A DNA stretch of 64,000 bases from assembly GCA_024704175.1 (NCBI GenBank), contig CP085629.1:992001-1056000 (forward strand), written 5' to 3'. The translations under genes were made by a program, and so were the position numbers. This document shows positions 28,500-37,671 of this stretch, one piece after another. Below the pieces are notes generated by a model. That model searched no databases. It was not told where the DNA came from and saw nothing but the letters and a program-made list of their open reading frames with translations. This DNA comes from Paenibacillus sp. P25 (lineage in GTDB: Bacteria > Bacillota > Bacilli > Paenibacillales > NBRC-103111). How positions within the stretch are numbered: the first letter of the stretch is position 1; each line of letters begins with the position of its first letter.

Positions 28500-28697
28500 G
28501 TGTATTATGCCAAATCGAAAGCGGAACCGGTGGAAGAGGTACTGACTGCCGTATGGTCGTGTATCCGGGAATCCTGCATGGGCTGGATCAGAGAAGAATT
28601 TTCTTTTGAAAAGAACCCGCAGTGCCCCTTCTGCCAATCGGAGATGGAGTATACGACAAGAAAGCTCCCGCTCCTTAAAAATCATTTTAAAGGCTGA
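28500..28697 (+). CDS. YdjO-family small protein
   Basis: About 65 aa with four conserved cysteines in two pairs (WSCIRESCMGW and CPFCQSEM), as in Bacillus YdjO, a cold-inducible protein with a zinc-ribbon-like arrangement. GTG 28500 aligns with the family start and is about 10 bases from GAGGGAG; GTG 28491 is too close to it. Monocistronic. Confidence 0.75.
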   Translation: MYYAKSKAEPVEEVLTAVWSCIRESCMGWIREEFSFEKNPQCPFCQSEMEYTTRKLPLLKNHFKG

Positions 28698-28726
28698 TCT
28701 CGTGTAATTCGGATCGGCAGCAGGCG

Positions 28727-28770
28727 GATCCCGCTTTTGTCTCCGTGACGAAGGCGGGATCGTTGTTGTG
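28727..28770 (+). terminator. Terminator after ydjO-like gene
   Basis: GATCCCGC (28727-28734) pairs with GCGGGATC (28754-28761); the following tract is only moderately T-rich. Confidence 0.5.
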
Positions 28771-28776
28771 TTCGCT

Positions 28777-28804
28777 TTGTTTGTTTCCCGGAGAGGAGTA
28801 TAAT
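28777..28804 (+). promoter_or_regulatory. Promoter for DinB-VIT genes
   Basis: TTGTTT (28777-28782), a 16-base spacer and TATAAT (28799-28804), 57 bp before the DinB-like ATG. Confidence 0.5.
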
Positions 28805-28860
28805 GAGACAACGGCTTCTTTTGCGGATCCAAGCCATTAGTCATAGGAGGTTGTGTCCGA

Positions 28861-29319
28861 ATGAAAACGATCCAAAGATTGTACAAGCATTTGTATTGGG
28901 CGGATAAGCGGATTTTGGAGGGACTGCAGGCAAACGGCGCCGGGGACGGGAAAATGGTGCAGCTGTTTGCCCATATTCTCCAGTCGGAGCAGGTGTGGCT
29001 CACCCGGCTGCAGGGGGAGGACAGCAACCATCTGCCCTTATGGCAGGAAGTGGGGCCGGCCGAATGCGCGCGGCTGGCGGAACATAACCGGAAAGGGTTT
29101 GCAGCTTATCTCGATTCGTTAACGGAAGAGGACCTGGACCGGGTTGTCACTTACCGGAACCAGACGGGCCGGGAGTACAGCACCTCCATACGCGATATTT
29201 TGACGCACCTTGCCCTGCACGGCCAGTATCACCGCGGACAGATCAATACGCTGCTTCGTACGGAAGGCATGGAGCCTGTCAATGTCGACTTCATCACCTT
29301 CGTGAGAAACGGCGGGTGA
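28861..29319 (+). CDS. DinB-family protein
   Basis: 152-aa four-helix metal-binding protein. The three-histidine set appears as H in KHLYWADKRI (possible), H in LFAHILQSEQVWL and the HGQYHRGQINTLL motif near residues 120-132. DinB/BstA folds include thiol transferases; specific role unknown. ATG 28861 follows AGGAGGTTGTGTCCGA. The VIT1-like gene follows after 6 bp. Confidence 0.85.
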   Translation: MKTIQRLYKHLYWADKRILEGLQANGAGDGKMVQLFAHILQSEQVWLTRLQGEDSNHLPLWQEVGPAECARLAEHNRKGFAAYLDSLTEEDLDRVVTYRNQTGREYSTSIRDILTHLALHGQYHRGQINTLLRTEGMEPVNVDFITFVRNGG

Positions 29320-29325
29320 GCGGCC

Positions 29326-30030
29326 GTGCAGCATTCGGAAGCGCAGGAGCACGTCGAGCGGCATTTTAACGCATCGGAGACGGTCCGCGATATCGTTATC
29401 GGCATGTCCGACGGACTGACCGTACCGTTCGCGCTCGCGGCGGGGCTGTCCGGGGCGCTGGGCACCACGGCTACCGTCGTGATCGCGGGACTTGCGGAAA
29501 TTGCGGCCGGGGCCATTGCGATGGGGCTCGGGGGTTATTTGGCCGCCCGGACCGATGCGGAGCATTACGAATCCGAGCTGCAGCGGGAGCGGTGGGAGAT
29601 CGAACATCTTCCGGACCGGGAGCGGCAGGAAGTGGAAGATTATTTGAGCGGCTTGGGGCTGGAAGGAGAGACGCTGCAGAAGGCCACCGACGCGATCTGC
29701 TCGGATGAACAGCGCTGGATCGACTTCATGATGAAGCACGAGCTGGGGCTGGAGAAGCCCGAGCCCAAACGGGCGCGGAACAGCTCGCTCACCATCGGGG
29801 CTTCTTATATCGTCGGGGGACTAATCCCGCTCTCTCCTTACATGCTGCTCTCCCAGCCGGCGACGGCTTTGTCCGTATCCGTCATCGTAACGCTGATCGC
29901 TTTATTCCTATTCGGTTACGCCAAGGGGAAATTCATGGGGACCAAGGCGCTGAAGAGCGCCGGAGCGACGACGCTGACCGGCGGGCTTGCCGCCGGTGCG
30001 GCTTTTCTTATTGCGAGATGGATTGCTTAG
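29326..30030 (+). CDS. VIT1/CCC1-family metal transporter
   Basis: 234 aa. VIT signature in the first helix ([22 protein letters not shown]) and [20 protein letters not shown] after TM2. A cytosolic helical segment rich in Glu separates TM2 from three C-terminal TMs. The family moves Fe2+ or Mn2+ out of the cytosol. GTG 29326 follows GGGTGAG. The stop overlaps the end of convergent pepT by 3 bp. Confidence 0.85.
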   Translation: MQHSEAQEHVERHFNASETVRDIVIGMSDGLTVPFALAAGLSGALGTTATVVIAGLAEIAAGAIAMGLGGYLAARTDAEHYESELQRERWEIEHLPDRERQEVEDYLSGLGLEGETLQKATDAICSDEQRWIDFMMKHELGLEKPEPKRARNSSLTIGASYIVGGLIPLSPYMLLSQPATALSVSVIVTLIALFLFGYAKGKFMGTKALKSAGATTLTGGLAAGAAFLIARWIA

Positions 30031-31265
30031 GCTTCCGCCGACTGCTCGAACAGCTTGACGATTTCGATAATGACCTGAACCGCCTTGACCATATTGTCCA
30101 CGGATATGTATTCGAACCGGCCGTGGTAGTTCTCGCCGCCGGTGAAGATGTTCGGCGTCGGCGACCCCATATAGGAGAGCTGCGAACCGTCCGTACCGCC
30201 CCGGATGGGCTGGATGACCGGCTCGATGCCCAGGTTTATCATGGCCTGGCGGGCGATGTCGACGATCTCCTTGACCGGCTCGATCTTCTCTCTCATATTG
30301 TAATATTGGTCCTTGATCTCCAGCAGGATTCTTTCCTCGCCGTAAGCTTCCCTGAGTCGCTGCACGATGCTCTCGATCCGCGCTTTTCTGGCTTGGAACT
30401 TCTCCTTGTCGAAGTCCCTGATCAGGTAGGTCAGCCTGGTTTCTTCGACCGTGCCCTGGATGGAGGTCAGATGGAAGAAGCCTTCATACCCCTCGGTGTT
30501 CTCCGGCGCTTCGTCCGCAGGCAGCTTGGCGTGCAGCTCCATGGCGATTTTGGCGGAATGGATCATTTTTCCTTTGGCTGTGCCGGGATGGACATTCTTG
30601 CCTTTGACCGTAATTTTCGCCTGCGCCGCATTGAAGCTCTCGTACTCCAGCTCGCCGAGCGGCCCGCCGTCTACGGTGTAAGCGTATTTGGCATCGAAGG
30701 CGGCAACGCCAAACCTATGCGGCCCTCTGCCGATCTCCTCATCCGGCGTGAAGCCGACGCGGATTCTTCCGTGTTTGATCTCCGGATGCTGGATCAGATA
30801 AGCCATGGCGGTCATGATTTCGGCAATGCCCGCCTTATTGTCCGCGCCGAGGAGGGTGGTGCCGTCCGTGGTAATCAGCGTATGGCCTTTGTAGCGGGCG
30901 AGCTCCGGAAAATGCTGCGGCGAGAGCACGACCTGAAGCGACGGGTTCAGCACAATATCCTGCCCGTCGTAATTCTCGACGATTTGCGGGTTCACGTTGG
31001 CCCCGGTAAATTCGGTCGCCGTATCCAGATGGGCGAGGAACCCGATCGTCGGCACCGGTTTGTCCGTGTTAGCCGGAAGGGTCGCCATCACATAGCCGTG
31101 TTCGTCGACGGTGACTTCCTCCATACCGATCGCCTTCAGCTCCGCTTCGAGCATGCGGGCGAGCGTCCACTGGCCCGGGGTTGAAGGACAAGTGTCGCTG
31201 TCGTCATTGGACTGCGTATCGACTTTTACATAAGAAGTGAATCTTTGAATGATTTCCTGCTTCAA
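30027..31265 (-). CDS. pepT: Peptidase T
   Basis: M20B tripeptide aminopeptidase, 412 aa, very close to Bacillus PepT in length and sequence. Zinc and catalytic motifs: [13 protein letters not shown] (His, Asp), [15 protein letters not shown] (bridging Asp), [11 protein letters not shown] (Glu pair), and [18 protein letters not shown] near the C-terminus. TTG 31265 is chosen because AGGAGG is 9 bases upstream and the product then begins like PepT; the ATG at 31274 abuts that site. Cytosolic, releases the N-terminal residue of tripeptides. Confidence 0.92.
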   Translation of the reverse strand: MKQEIIQRFTSYVKVDTQSNDDSDTCPSTPGQWTLARMLEAELKAIGMEEVTVDEHGYVMATLPANTDKPVPTIGFLAHLDTATEFTGANVNPQIVENYDGQDIVLNPSLQVVLSPQHFPELARYKGHTLITTDGTTLLGADNKAGIAEIMTAMAYLIQHPEIKHGRIRVGFTPDEEIGRGPHRFGVAAFDAKYAYTVDGGPLGELEYESFNAAQAKITVKGKNVHPGTAKGKMIHSAKIAMELHAKLPADEAPENTEGYEGFFHLTSIQGTVEETRLTYLIRDFDKEKFQARKARIESIVQRLREAYGEERILLEIKDQYYNMREKIEPVKEIVDIARQAMINLGIEPVIQPIRGGTDGSQLSYMGSPTPNIFTGGENYHGRFEYISVDNMVKAVQVIIEIVKLFEQSAEA

Positions 31266-31436
31266 TCGGATCATCCTCCTGTTTGCGCCTGGTTCTTTCA
31301 CCGAAATTTTTGCTTCGAATCGAAGCCTTTATTTCTGAATCCTATTGTACCATTAACTTTACCATAAACAACCAGATTACTGCTGATGACGATCCGATTG
31401 CACCTGAATCCATAGGCCCGGAAGGAGCTGACATGT

Positions 31437-32381
31437 ATGAATAAAACGGACCGGATGCTGGCTATCTTGCTGGAGCTGCAGCGTAAAGGCTTATGCCGGG
31501 CGGAGGATTTGGCCGAAACGTTCGAAACCAGCGTCAGGACGATTTACCGTGACGTTCAAGCGCTGAGCGAAGCGGGGGTGCCGGTTATCGGCGCGCCGGG
31601 ACAGGGGTACTCGCTCGTTCAAGGCTATTTCCTCCCGCCGGTCAGCTTCGCGGCGGAAGAGGCGGTGGCGCTCCTGCTCGGCATCGATTTCGTCGAGCAG
31701 CAGTTCGACGATGCTTACCGGCGGAAGGCGGCGCAGGCCAAGGGGAAGATTGAGGCGATTCTGCCGGAGCCGGTACGGGAAGAGGCGTCCCGGATGCGCG
31801 CGGCCATGAGACTGCTGAAGGTGGGCACGCTCAGGGAAGAGGAAAGGCCGTTGCTGGCTGAGCTCCGCCAGGCGATTCTGGAGGAGCGGAAGGTGCGGAT
31901 CGGCTACGTGAAAATGATGAAGGGGAACGCTCCCGGCGTCCCCAGCGTAAGGGATGTGGCGCCTTACGGGCTGGTCTTTGTTCAAGGCGGCTGGATGCTG
32001 GTCGGCTATTGTTCGCTGCGGCAGGAGCTGCGCCATTTTCGCTTAACCCGAATCCACAGCCTGGAGCCGCTGGAGGAGAAGTTCACGCGTCCCAGGGATT
32101 TCAATCTGCACACGTACACGCCTCCCCAGAACGACCGGAGCACGTTGGTCCGCCTCCTGTTCCAACACGGTCTGGCGGATAAAGTGAAGGAATACAACTC
32201 TTTTTATACCGAGAGGATGGAGACGGCGGCGGAGGGATTGCTTGTGACCTTACGGGTCCGTCAGGCGGAAGAAGTGATTCCCTGGATCCTGTCCTGGGGG
32301 GCCGGCGTCGTGGTGCTTGAGCCGGAACCGCTCCGGGAAAAAATTCGTGAAGCCGCCGAACATATCGCCAAACGCTACTGA
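31437..32381 (+). CDS. YafY-type regulator (HTH_11 + WYL)
   Basis: 314 aa, intact. N-terminal HTH_11 (CRAEDLAETFETSVRTIYRDVQ), a linker, and a WYL-type ligand domain (DVAPYGLVFVQGGWMLVGYC, RHFRLTRIHSLE). ATG 31437 follows GAAGGAGCTG. WYL regulators sense nucleic acid or small ligands. The DinB-like gene downstream is a possible target. Confidence 0.85.
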   Translation: MNKTDRMLAILLELQRKGLCRAEDLAETFETSVRTIYRDVQALSEAGVPVIGAPGQGYSLVQGYFLPPVSFAAEEAVALLLGIDFVEQQFDDAYRRKAAQAKGKIEAILPEPVREEASRMRAAMRLLKVGTLREEERPLLAELRQAILEERKVRIGYVKMMKGNAPGVPSVRDVAPYGLVFVQGGWMLVGYCSLRQELRHFRLTRIHSLEPLEEKFTRPRDFNLHTYTPPQNDRSTLVRLLFQHGLADKVKEYNSFYTERMETAAEGLLVTLRVRQAEEVIPWILSWGAGVVVLEPEPLREKIREAAEHIAKRY

Positions 32382-32445
32382 CATACTGTTGTCAGGAGCG
32401 TTTTTGTATGATGAGGACATAACCACTGAAGGGAGCAATGAATCA

Positions 32446-33007
32446 ATGAATACGAAAGAAGCACTGAACCGTCTGGAGCAGCTGACGGAGCACTATCTGG
32501 AGGAATTGGATCACTACGATATGGAGGCGGCTGACAAGGAAGCCTTCCGAAACGGAATGGTCGCTCGGCCAAATGTACATGCACTTGGCCGGCGCGGCAC
32601 TCTTCATGCAGCTGCGGAACGCGGAGGCGTGCCGGGAGCAGGCCCTTGTCTCCGCACCGGCTGCAAGCGGGAAGACGGAGGCCGGACAGGCCGTATTTGA
32701 AGGCGGCGGTTTCCCGCCGATCCGGATTCAGGTGCCGGCTTCCAAGCAGACAACGCCTCCCCAGCCGGAGAGCAAGGAGCAGATCAGGCAAGGCCTGAAG
32801 CAGGTGGTGCAGCGCATGCGGGAGCTGGAGCCGACGCTGGACTCGATCCCCGGGGCGTATACGGTGGAGCATCCGAGACTGGGCGGATTGAACGGGAAAG
32901 AATGGTTCGTACTGGTTGAAATGCATTACCGTCACCATCTTCGTCAGAAAGAGCGCCTGGATGCTTTTTTAAACGGAACCCCGATCGAACAATCGGCTGA
33001 GCAATAG
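32446..33007 (+). CDS. DinB-superfamily protein (frameshifted)
   Basis: About 186 aa. After repair of one extra base near 32560 the N-terminus reads into EWSLGQMYMHLAGAALFM, followed by a basic helical middle and the histidine pair in EMHYRHHLRQK near the C-terminus, as in DinB_2 proteins. ATG 32446 follows GAAGGGAGC. Same strand as and just after the WYL regulator. Confidence 0.7.
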
Positions 33008-33024
33008 GACTGGAGGGCATCGCT

Positions 33025-33645
33025 ATGGCTGCATCCTCAGAAAGAAACAATGAACGCTACTGGGTCGGCGTCGTATCGAGATCCCACGTGCTCCGCGGCG
33101 TGGAGGGCGGCTTCGCCCAATTATGCCACGGCAAAGCGGCTACGCTGCGCAGGATGAAGCAGGGAGACTGGCTGATCTATTATTCGCCGAAAACGGATTA
33201 TAAGCAGGGCGAGCCGCTTCAGGCTTTTACGGCGGTCGGGCAGGTGACGGACGGGCTGGTGTACGAATTCGAAATGGCTCCGGACTTCGTTCCCTACCGG
33301 CGGAACATACGCTTTCTTCCCTGCCGGGAGGTGCCGATCCGCCCGCTGCTGGGACAGCTTTCTTTTACCAAAGATAACACGCATTGGGGCTATCGCCTCC
33401 GGTCCGGGCATTTTGAAATCAGCCGGGAGGACTTCCGCCTGATCGCCGAAGCGATGCAGGCGGTCCCGGTATTAGCTCCTGGCGGAGCCGGTTACAGCTT
33501 GGTATCGTCTATACCATCCAGCCAAGCGTGGATATCGCCGATGATGGAGGAGACGCGACCGTCTTCGAAGGGAGAACGCGGCCCCGCCAGCTTCACCAGC
33601 TCCGTAAAGGAGCGGTCGCCTCCCGCACGGCACAAGTCGATATAG
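33025..33645 (+). CDS. EVE-domain protein (end uncertain)
   Basis: Residues 10-146 form an EVE/UPF0310 domain (YWVGVVSRSHVLRGVEGGFA, GDWLIYYSPKTDYK, NTHWGYRLRSGHFEI). EVE proteins have a PUA-like fold thought to read modified bases or RNA. The open frame runs 60 residues past the domain and overlaps the convergent M3 peptidase by 154 bp. That tail is probably spurious: one base lost near residue 147 would end the protein about 33475. ATG 33025 follows CTGGAGGGCATCGCT. Confidence 0.8.
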   Translation: MAASSERNNERYWVGVVSRSHVLRGVEGGFAQLCHGKAATLRRMKQGDWLIYYSPKTDYKQGEPLQAFTAVGQVTDGLVYEFEMAPDFVPYRRNIRFLPCREVPIRPLLGQLSFTKDNTHWGYRLRSGHFEISREDFRLIAEAMQAVPVLAPGGAGYSLVSSIPSSQAWISPMMEETRPSSKGERGPASFTSSVKERSPPARHKSI

Positions 33646-35182
33646 CTGGACCAGGCGGAAGCGCGGTCGTCATTCGCGAGCTTCCAATACTGCAGCGCGC
33701 AAATCTGGGCCAGCGTGTAATCGATATAATAGAACGGGCTCTTGAAAATATGCTGCTGCTGATGCCAGAATCCGCCGCGCTCCAGGAACGGCATATCGTC
33801 ATACACCCGGCTCGGTATGTATTTCCGTTCGATGTCCCTCCAGGCTTGCTTGCGCTCGGCCGGCGTCATGTCGGGATGCTCATAGACGACATGCTGGAAT
33901 TCGTCAACGGCCACCCCGTAAGGAATGAACGTTAACGCGCCGCTGAGGTGCGAGAATTTATACTTCTCCGTATCTTCTTTGAAAAAGGTATCGATCCACG
34001 GCCAAGCGAAAAATTCCATGCTCATCGAGTGGATTTCACAGGCGTCGAGGGTCGGATGAATATACTCGGGAACGGCGAAATCGCGGCTCAGGTAAGCCTG
34101 AAAAGCATGCCCCGCCTCGTGGGTCAGCACGTCGACGTCATGCGAAGTCCCGTTGAAGTTGGAGAAGATGAACGGCGCCTTGTACTTCCCGATGTACGAG
34201 CAGTAGCCGCCGACGCGCTTGCCCGGCTTGCTCTCCAGATCCATCAGCCCGCCCTCCAGCATAAAACGGAAGAAGGTGTCCGTCTCCGGCGACATGGCGG
34301 CATACATCTCTTTCGCGCGGCCCACGATCCAGCCGGGGTCTCCCTTCGGCGCCGGGTTGCCGGTGAGGAACGAGAGTCCGTCGTAGTACCGCAAGGAATC
34401 GAGCCCGAGCCGGATCCGGCGGCGCTCGCTGAGCTCGGTGGCGACGGGAACGATATGCTCGAGCACCTGCTTGCGGAAAGCCGCTACCTGCTCGGGACCG
34501 TAGTCGGTCCGGTCCATCCGGGCATAGCCGAGCTCGGTGAAGGTGCGGAAGCCGAGCTTGCGCGCCATGCCGGTCCGAAGCCGGACGAGATCGTCGTAAA
34601 TCCGGTCGACTTGAGCCTCATGGGCTTCAAAGAACGAATACCGCGCATCGGTCGCCCGTCTGCGGGTATCGCGGTCGGTCGACTGCATATAAGGCGACAG
34701 CTGGGACAGCGTCAGCTCCTTGCCGTCAAATTCGATCTTGGCCGAGGCGACCAGCTTCATATATTCGCTGGTCTTCTTGTTCTCTTCCTTCAGGTCATCC
34801 ATAATCACCGGGTCGAACGTCTTCATCGCCTGCTCGGCGGCGGCGAACAGCCGGCGGCCCCAGCGGGCTTCCAGCGAGGAGCGGAATTTCGATTCGGTCA
34901 GCGCCTTGTAATAATCCGTAATGAGTCCCTGATAGATGGGGAATACTCGTCAATGTAATCCTGCTCCGCTTTATAATAAGGGTCCGCGGTATTGATCGAA
35001 TGGCGGATCCGGGCAATCGCGAGCATCGACGAGATTTCTGTCCGGGCGGCGGCAATCGCTTCCATGGCGGCATCCTGCTCCTCGAAGGTATCGGCGCTGC
35101 CAAACCGTTCCAGTAAAGCGGTAAATTCATGGCGGAACTGTTCCAAATCCGGGCGGACGTAGACATACTCTTCAAACTTCAT
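33492..35182 (-). CDS. M3-family oligoendopeptidase, PepF-like (frameshifted)
   Basis: About 563 aa. Zinc motif HEAGHAFQAYLS with the third ligand in HSMSMEFFAWPW, and the family C-terminal FKSPFYYIDYTLAQICAL. A cytosolic thimet-type enzyme cutting short peptides. One C missing near 34936 splits off the first 90 residues; repair gives EYSPIYQGLITDYYKALTES. ATG 35182 follows GAAGG. Its 3' end overlaps the tail of the EVE frame. Confidence 0.88.
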
Positions 35183-35278
35183 AGCGGACCTTCTTTCGTT
35201 AGGGAATGAGTGGACCCAAGCGGTTCATAATTACCGATAACGATAATAGTATAGCAGAAAAAGGAAATCCCCACGCGC

Positions 35279-35327
35279 AAAAAGCACACATGCGGTCCGC
35301 TTTAGGGGACGTTCTGCATGCGTGCTT
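35279..35327 (-). terminator. Terminator of the galU operon
   Basis: On the minus strand AAGCACGCATGC pairs with GCATGTGTGCTT (one wobble), followed by T5. It lies 27 bp after the galU stop. Confidence 0.75.
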
Positions 35328-35353
35328 GTATATTTGAGAAGCAAGTGTAAGTT

Positions 35354-36278
35354 TTAAAGAGACAAATCGCTGTAAGATATTTTTTGATCCTCGAAATATT
35401 CCTTGCTCCGCTCCCTGCGGACGATTTCCTCCAGATAGTCGAGCAGCAGGGGACGCATTTCCTTCCGCCGCATGCCGAGCTCCACGAAGGCCTTCATATA
35501 TCCGAATTTATCCCCGATATCGTAGCGTTCGCCATCCAGCTCTAACGCCATAAGCCCCTCTTGAAGGCAAATTTCACGAAGCGCGTCGGTCAGCTGATAC
35601 TCGTTGCCCGCGCCTTTCTCTATCGTCTGCAGCGCCTGGAAGACGGACGGCTTCAAAATATATCTCCCCATAATCGCCACATGGGACGGCGCCTGCTCGG
35701 GCCTTGGCTTCTCGACCAGGTCGCTGACGCTGTAGATCCGGTTCTGCCGGGACTCGGGGGTGATAATCCCGTACTTGTTCACCTCCTCAAGCGGCACGCT
35801 TTGCACGCCGACGATCTGCTTATCGTGCAGCTCGAACAGCTGCATCATCTCCTGCAGCGGAGATGTCTCCGACACCATGATGTCATCGCCGAGCAGAACG
35901 GCGAACGGCTCGTCGCCTACGAAGGGCTGCGCGCAAAGAATAGCGTGTCCGAGCCCCAGCGGCTCCTGCTGGCGGATGTAATGAATGTTGGCCATATGGT
36001 TGATGCCCCGGATTTGCTCGAGAAGCTCGAATTTGCCTTTTCCTTCGAGAATTTGTTCCAATTCGACCGATTTGTCAAAATGATCCTCGATCGCCTTCTT
36101 ATTGCGGCCGGTTACGATCAGAATGCTTTCGATTCCGGCCTGCACCGCTTCTTCCACAATATATTGAATCGCCGGCTTGTCGACGATCGGCAGCATTTCC
36201 TTCGGCTGCGCCTTGGTAGCCGGCAAAATTCTCGTACCCAAACCCGGTCGCGGGGATCACGGCTTTTTTGATTCTCAT
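35354..36278 (-). CDS. galU: UTP-glucose-1-phosphate uridylyltransferase
   Basis: About 307 aa. Makes UDP-glucose for wall glycopolymers, capsule or glycolipids. After repair of one extra base near 36238 the start reads [28 protein letters not shown], the nucleotidyltransferase signature, and VDKPAIQYIVEEA follows; FAVLLGDDIM carries the metal-binding Asp. ATG 36278 is 9 bases from AAGGAG. Last of the minus-strand gene run 41634-35354, where it would supply activated sugar to the glycosyltransferases. Confidence 0.9.
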
Positions 36279-36280
36279 CT

Positions 36281-36709
36281 TCATCCGCTCCTTATCGATG
36301 GTTTACTTTTGACGCCAAACACCCATAGCCGGTTTCCGGTGTAGTTGACCAGTACTCCCAAGCCGCTTGCGGCGAGCTTGCTGGGCAGTACCGGCCATCC
36401 CGCCGCTTGGTGGAACAGGGCGATGAAGCCTGAGGTCATGAACAGAATGAAAAGATTGAGCGCGGCGAACCTCAGAAACCGGTGGCGGCCCGCAGGCGCT
36501 ATGGCTTGAAAGGTCCATGACCGGTTCATCACATAGCTGTTCAATATTCCGCTCGTAAAAGATACGCACTGCGCCGGCAAATAAGACCACCCCCAGAGGG
36601 TGAGGAGGGTGAATACCGTAAAGTCGATGCCCGTATTCACCGCCCCGACCACGCCGAATCTTAGCAGCGTGGGCCAACGCTTCTTCAGCTCAGACCACAT
36701 GCCGGACAT
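36281..36709 (-). CDS. GtrA-family membrane protein
   Basis: 142 aa, four TM helices, GtrA signature FGVVGAVNTGIDFTVFTLL and an Asn-rich conserved stretch LNSYVMNRSWTF. These proteins assist flipping or use of polyprenyl-phosphate-linked sugars made by GT2 partners. The N-terminus overlaps the end of the GT2 gene by 20 bp; an alternative start is Met4 at 36700. Between GT2 and galU. Confidence 0.85.
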   Translation of the reverse strand: MSGMWSELKKRWPTLLRFGVVGAVNTGIDFTVFTLLTLWGWSYLPAQCVSFTSGILNSYVMNRSWTFQAIAPAGRHRFLRFAALNLFILFMTSGFIALFHQAAGWPVLPSKLAASGLGVLVNYTGNRLWVFGVKSKPSIRSG

Positions 36710-37657
36710 CCTTCTCTTTCTTCTTGATGCCGTAGCATTCTCTTACGATATAGAGCGGCCGGTCCCGGGATTCGTCGTAGATCCGCCCGATGTATTCGCC
36801 GAAGATGCCAAGGACCATAAAGATCAGGCCGGTGAAAATGAACTGGAGCACCGCAAGCACGTTCCATCCGGCGATACTGGTGTTCGTAAACAGCTTCAGG
36901 AACAGGATGACCAGCAGGTAGAGAAATCCGGCGAAGGTGAGGGCCCCTCCGGCATACCCGGCCAGCTTGAGCGGCATGCTCGAGAAAGAGGTGAGGCCGT
37001 CCAGGCTCAGCTTGAGCATTTTTTTGAGCGGATATTTCGTCTCGCCGGCAAAGCGTTCGTCCCGCTCGTACTCGAGAGCCGTCTGGCGGAAGCCGACCCA
37101 GCTGACCAGCCCCGCACGAACGGATTTTTCTCCCGCGACCGCTTCATTTCCTCGCAGACCCTGCGGTCCATCAGGCGGAAATCTCCCGTATCGACCGGAA
37201 TGGCAACATCGGTAGAGGCCCGCAGGAGGCGGTAGAACAGATGCGCCGTCTGCTTCTTGAAGAAGGTTTCACCTTTGCGACGGGTACGCTGTGCATAGAC
37301 GACATCGTAGCCTTCCTTCCACTTGGCGATCATCTCCGGAATCAGCTCCGGAGGGTCCTGCAGGTCGGCGTCGATGACGACGACCGCTTGCCCGGCGGCA
37401 TAATCCAAGCCTGCGGTAATGGCGATTTGGTGGCCGAAATTGCGGGAGAAGCTGATCAGCTTGACGCATTCGTCCCATTCGCTGTACCCGCGGATCAGGT
37501 CCGCGGTCCGGTCGCGGCTTCCGTCGTTGACGAACAGCGGCTCATACGTTTCTCCCGTCCGGTGCATCACTTCCTTCAGCCGCCGGTACGTTTCGTGAAT
37601 CACGGCTTCCTCGTTGTAGACGGGAACGATGATGGAAAATCGTACGGGTTCTTTCAT
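36690..37657 (-). CDS. GT2 polyprenyl-phosphate glycosyltransferase, YkcC/GtrB-like (frameshifted)
   Basis: About 322 aa. N-terminal GT-A domain (FSIIVPVYNEEAVI, FVNDGSRDRT, VVIDADLQDPPELIP) and two C-terminal TM helices. It should transfer a sugar from a nucleotide donor to undecaprenyl phosphate. One G missing near 37105 breaks the frame; repair gives FVRGLVSWVGFRQTALEYER. ATG 37657 is 14 bp after the GT39 gene. B. subtilis YkcC beside YkcB is the closest known arrangement. Confidence 0.88.
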
Positions 37658-37671
37658 AAGAAGGACCTCCT

